Shown here piece by piece: positions 63,719-64,000 of a DNA stretch of 64,000 bases (position 1 is the stretch's first letter; each line of letters starts with the position of its first letter). The notes beneath the pieces were generated by a model. It did no database searches. It was not told where the DNA came from and saw nothing but the letters and a program-made list of their open reading frames with translations. The position numbers and the translations under genes were made by a program. Source of the DNA: CBDCXE01 sp965223725 [NCBI: Nitrospinota bacterium] (GTDB taxonomy: Bacteria > Nitrospinota_A > UBA7883); NCBI GenBank assembly GCA_965223725.1, contig CBDCXE010000003.1, forward strand, positions 124,001-188,000. The letters are read 5' to 3'.

Positions 63719-64000
63719 ATGGAAGAATCTGTAAGATCAATATTGACATCAATTGGCGAGGACCCGGACCGTGAAGGTTTGCTGGATACCCCCGCCAGAG
63801 TGAATAAATCCTTAAGGTTCCTGACCAGCGGATACAAGATGAACGCCGCTGATGTCATAAAAAACGCGCTGTATACTGAAAAATGCGACGATATGGTCAT
63901 TGTCAAGGATATCGACCTGTTCTCGCTGTGCGAGCATCATATGCTCCCGTTTTACGGCAAGGTCCATGTGGCCTACCTGCCCCGCGGCAAGGTTGTGGGG
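63719..64000 (+). CDS. folE: GTP cyclohydrolase I, N-terminal part
   Basis: 94 codons from ATG 63719; the gene runs off the right edge. [20 protein letters not shown] is the family start, and [19 protein letters not shown] contains the zinc ligands Cys and His. It makes dihydroneopterin triphosphate, the first step to folate or related pterins. Confidence 0.95.
   Translation, partial: MEESVRSILTSIGEDPDREGLLDTPARVNKSLRFLTSGYKMNAADVIKNALYTEKCDDMVIVKDIDLFSLCEHHMLPFYGKVHVAYLPRGKVVG

Noticed and set aside
1-64000. CRISPR arrays, insertion sequences, rRNA genes and replication origins
   Set aside because: No regularly spaced repeat-spacer array, transposase, rRNA sequence or DnaA-box cluster was found by reading; the tandem repeats present are too short or coding.

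Overview
The window is a gene-dense stretch of chromosome from a Gram-negative bacterium of moderate GC content. It shows lipoproteins, an outer-membrane barrel, periplasmic cupredoxin and parvulin proteins, and a tig-clpP-clpX-lon block in the order typical of proteobacteria. Split transketolase, PPi-type phosphofructokinase, a selenocysteine tRNA, an MtrH-like methyltransferase and methanogen-type orphan genes fit a Desulfobacterota- or Nitrospinota-like lineage better than a classical enteric one. That placement is a low-confidence inference; no rRNA or other decisive marker is present.

Layout. 0-2 kb: the start of a PlsB-like acyltransferase running off the left edge, a repeat-rich intergenic stretch and a SAM methyltransferase. 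2-8 kb: tRNA-Leu(UAG), then tig, clpP, clpX and lon (protein quality control). 8-20 kb: two unknown proteins and thiD; a leftward operon of split transketolase, CtpA protease and YibQ-like deacetylase; a cytochrome c/CopD/cytochrome b5 fusion; citrate synthase; and a leftward pair of an IspH-UbiA fusion and an O-methyltransferase. 20-28 kb: a secreted beta-helix/FG-GAP protein, an outer-membrane barrel, a cupredoxin, a membrane nucleotide cyclase that seems to use a CTG start, and a parvulin. 27.7-32 kb: three genes, each broken by one extra base (HisA-like, TPR protein, uvrC). 32-38 kb: glycosyltransferase, sulfotransferase, pcm, a propeptide-like exported protein, a GDP-deoxymannose reductase-like gene, a mini-secretin and a DUF2111 protein.

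38.5-44 kb looks accessory. A LexA/CI-like repressor faces a small excisionase-type HTH gene across overlapping divergent promoters and a perfect 16-bp palindrome. Next come an unusual response regulator, selC (tRNA-Sec) and, directly downstream of selC, a PhnD-like binding protein coupled to a hybrid sensor protein that has no ATPase domain. 44-50 kb: PPi-type PFK, a CsgG-PrcB fusion lipoprotein, a Fic protein with two large operator-like inverted repeats upstream, pgsA, an M23 peptidase and a NYN-domain protein. 50-64 kb: a GIDE-like membrane protein, a PEBP protein, an MtrH-like protein, plsC-rnhB-yraN, a tiny zinc-ribbon gene, def-fmt, a GAF/HD-GYP protein, ilvD, a GNAT enzyme, an acyl-CoA ligase, an HU/IHF protein and the start of folE.

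The strongest candidates for something new are the selC-adjacent binding-protein/degenerate-sensor pair with the neighbouring repressor switch, and the barrel-cupredoxin-cyclase cluster.
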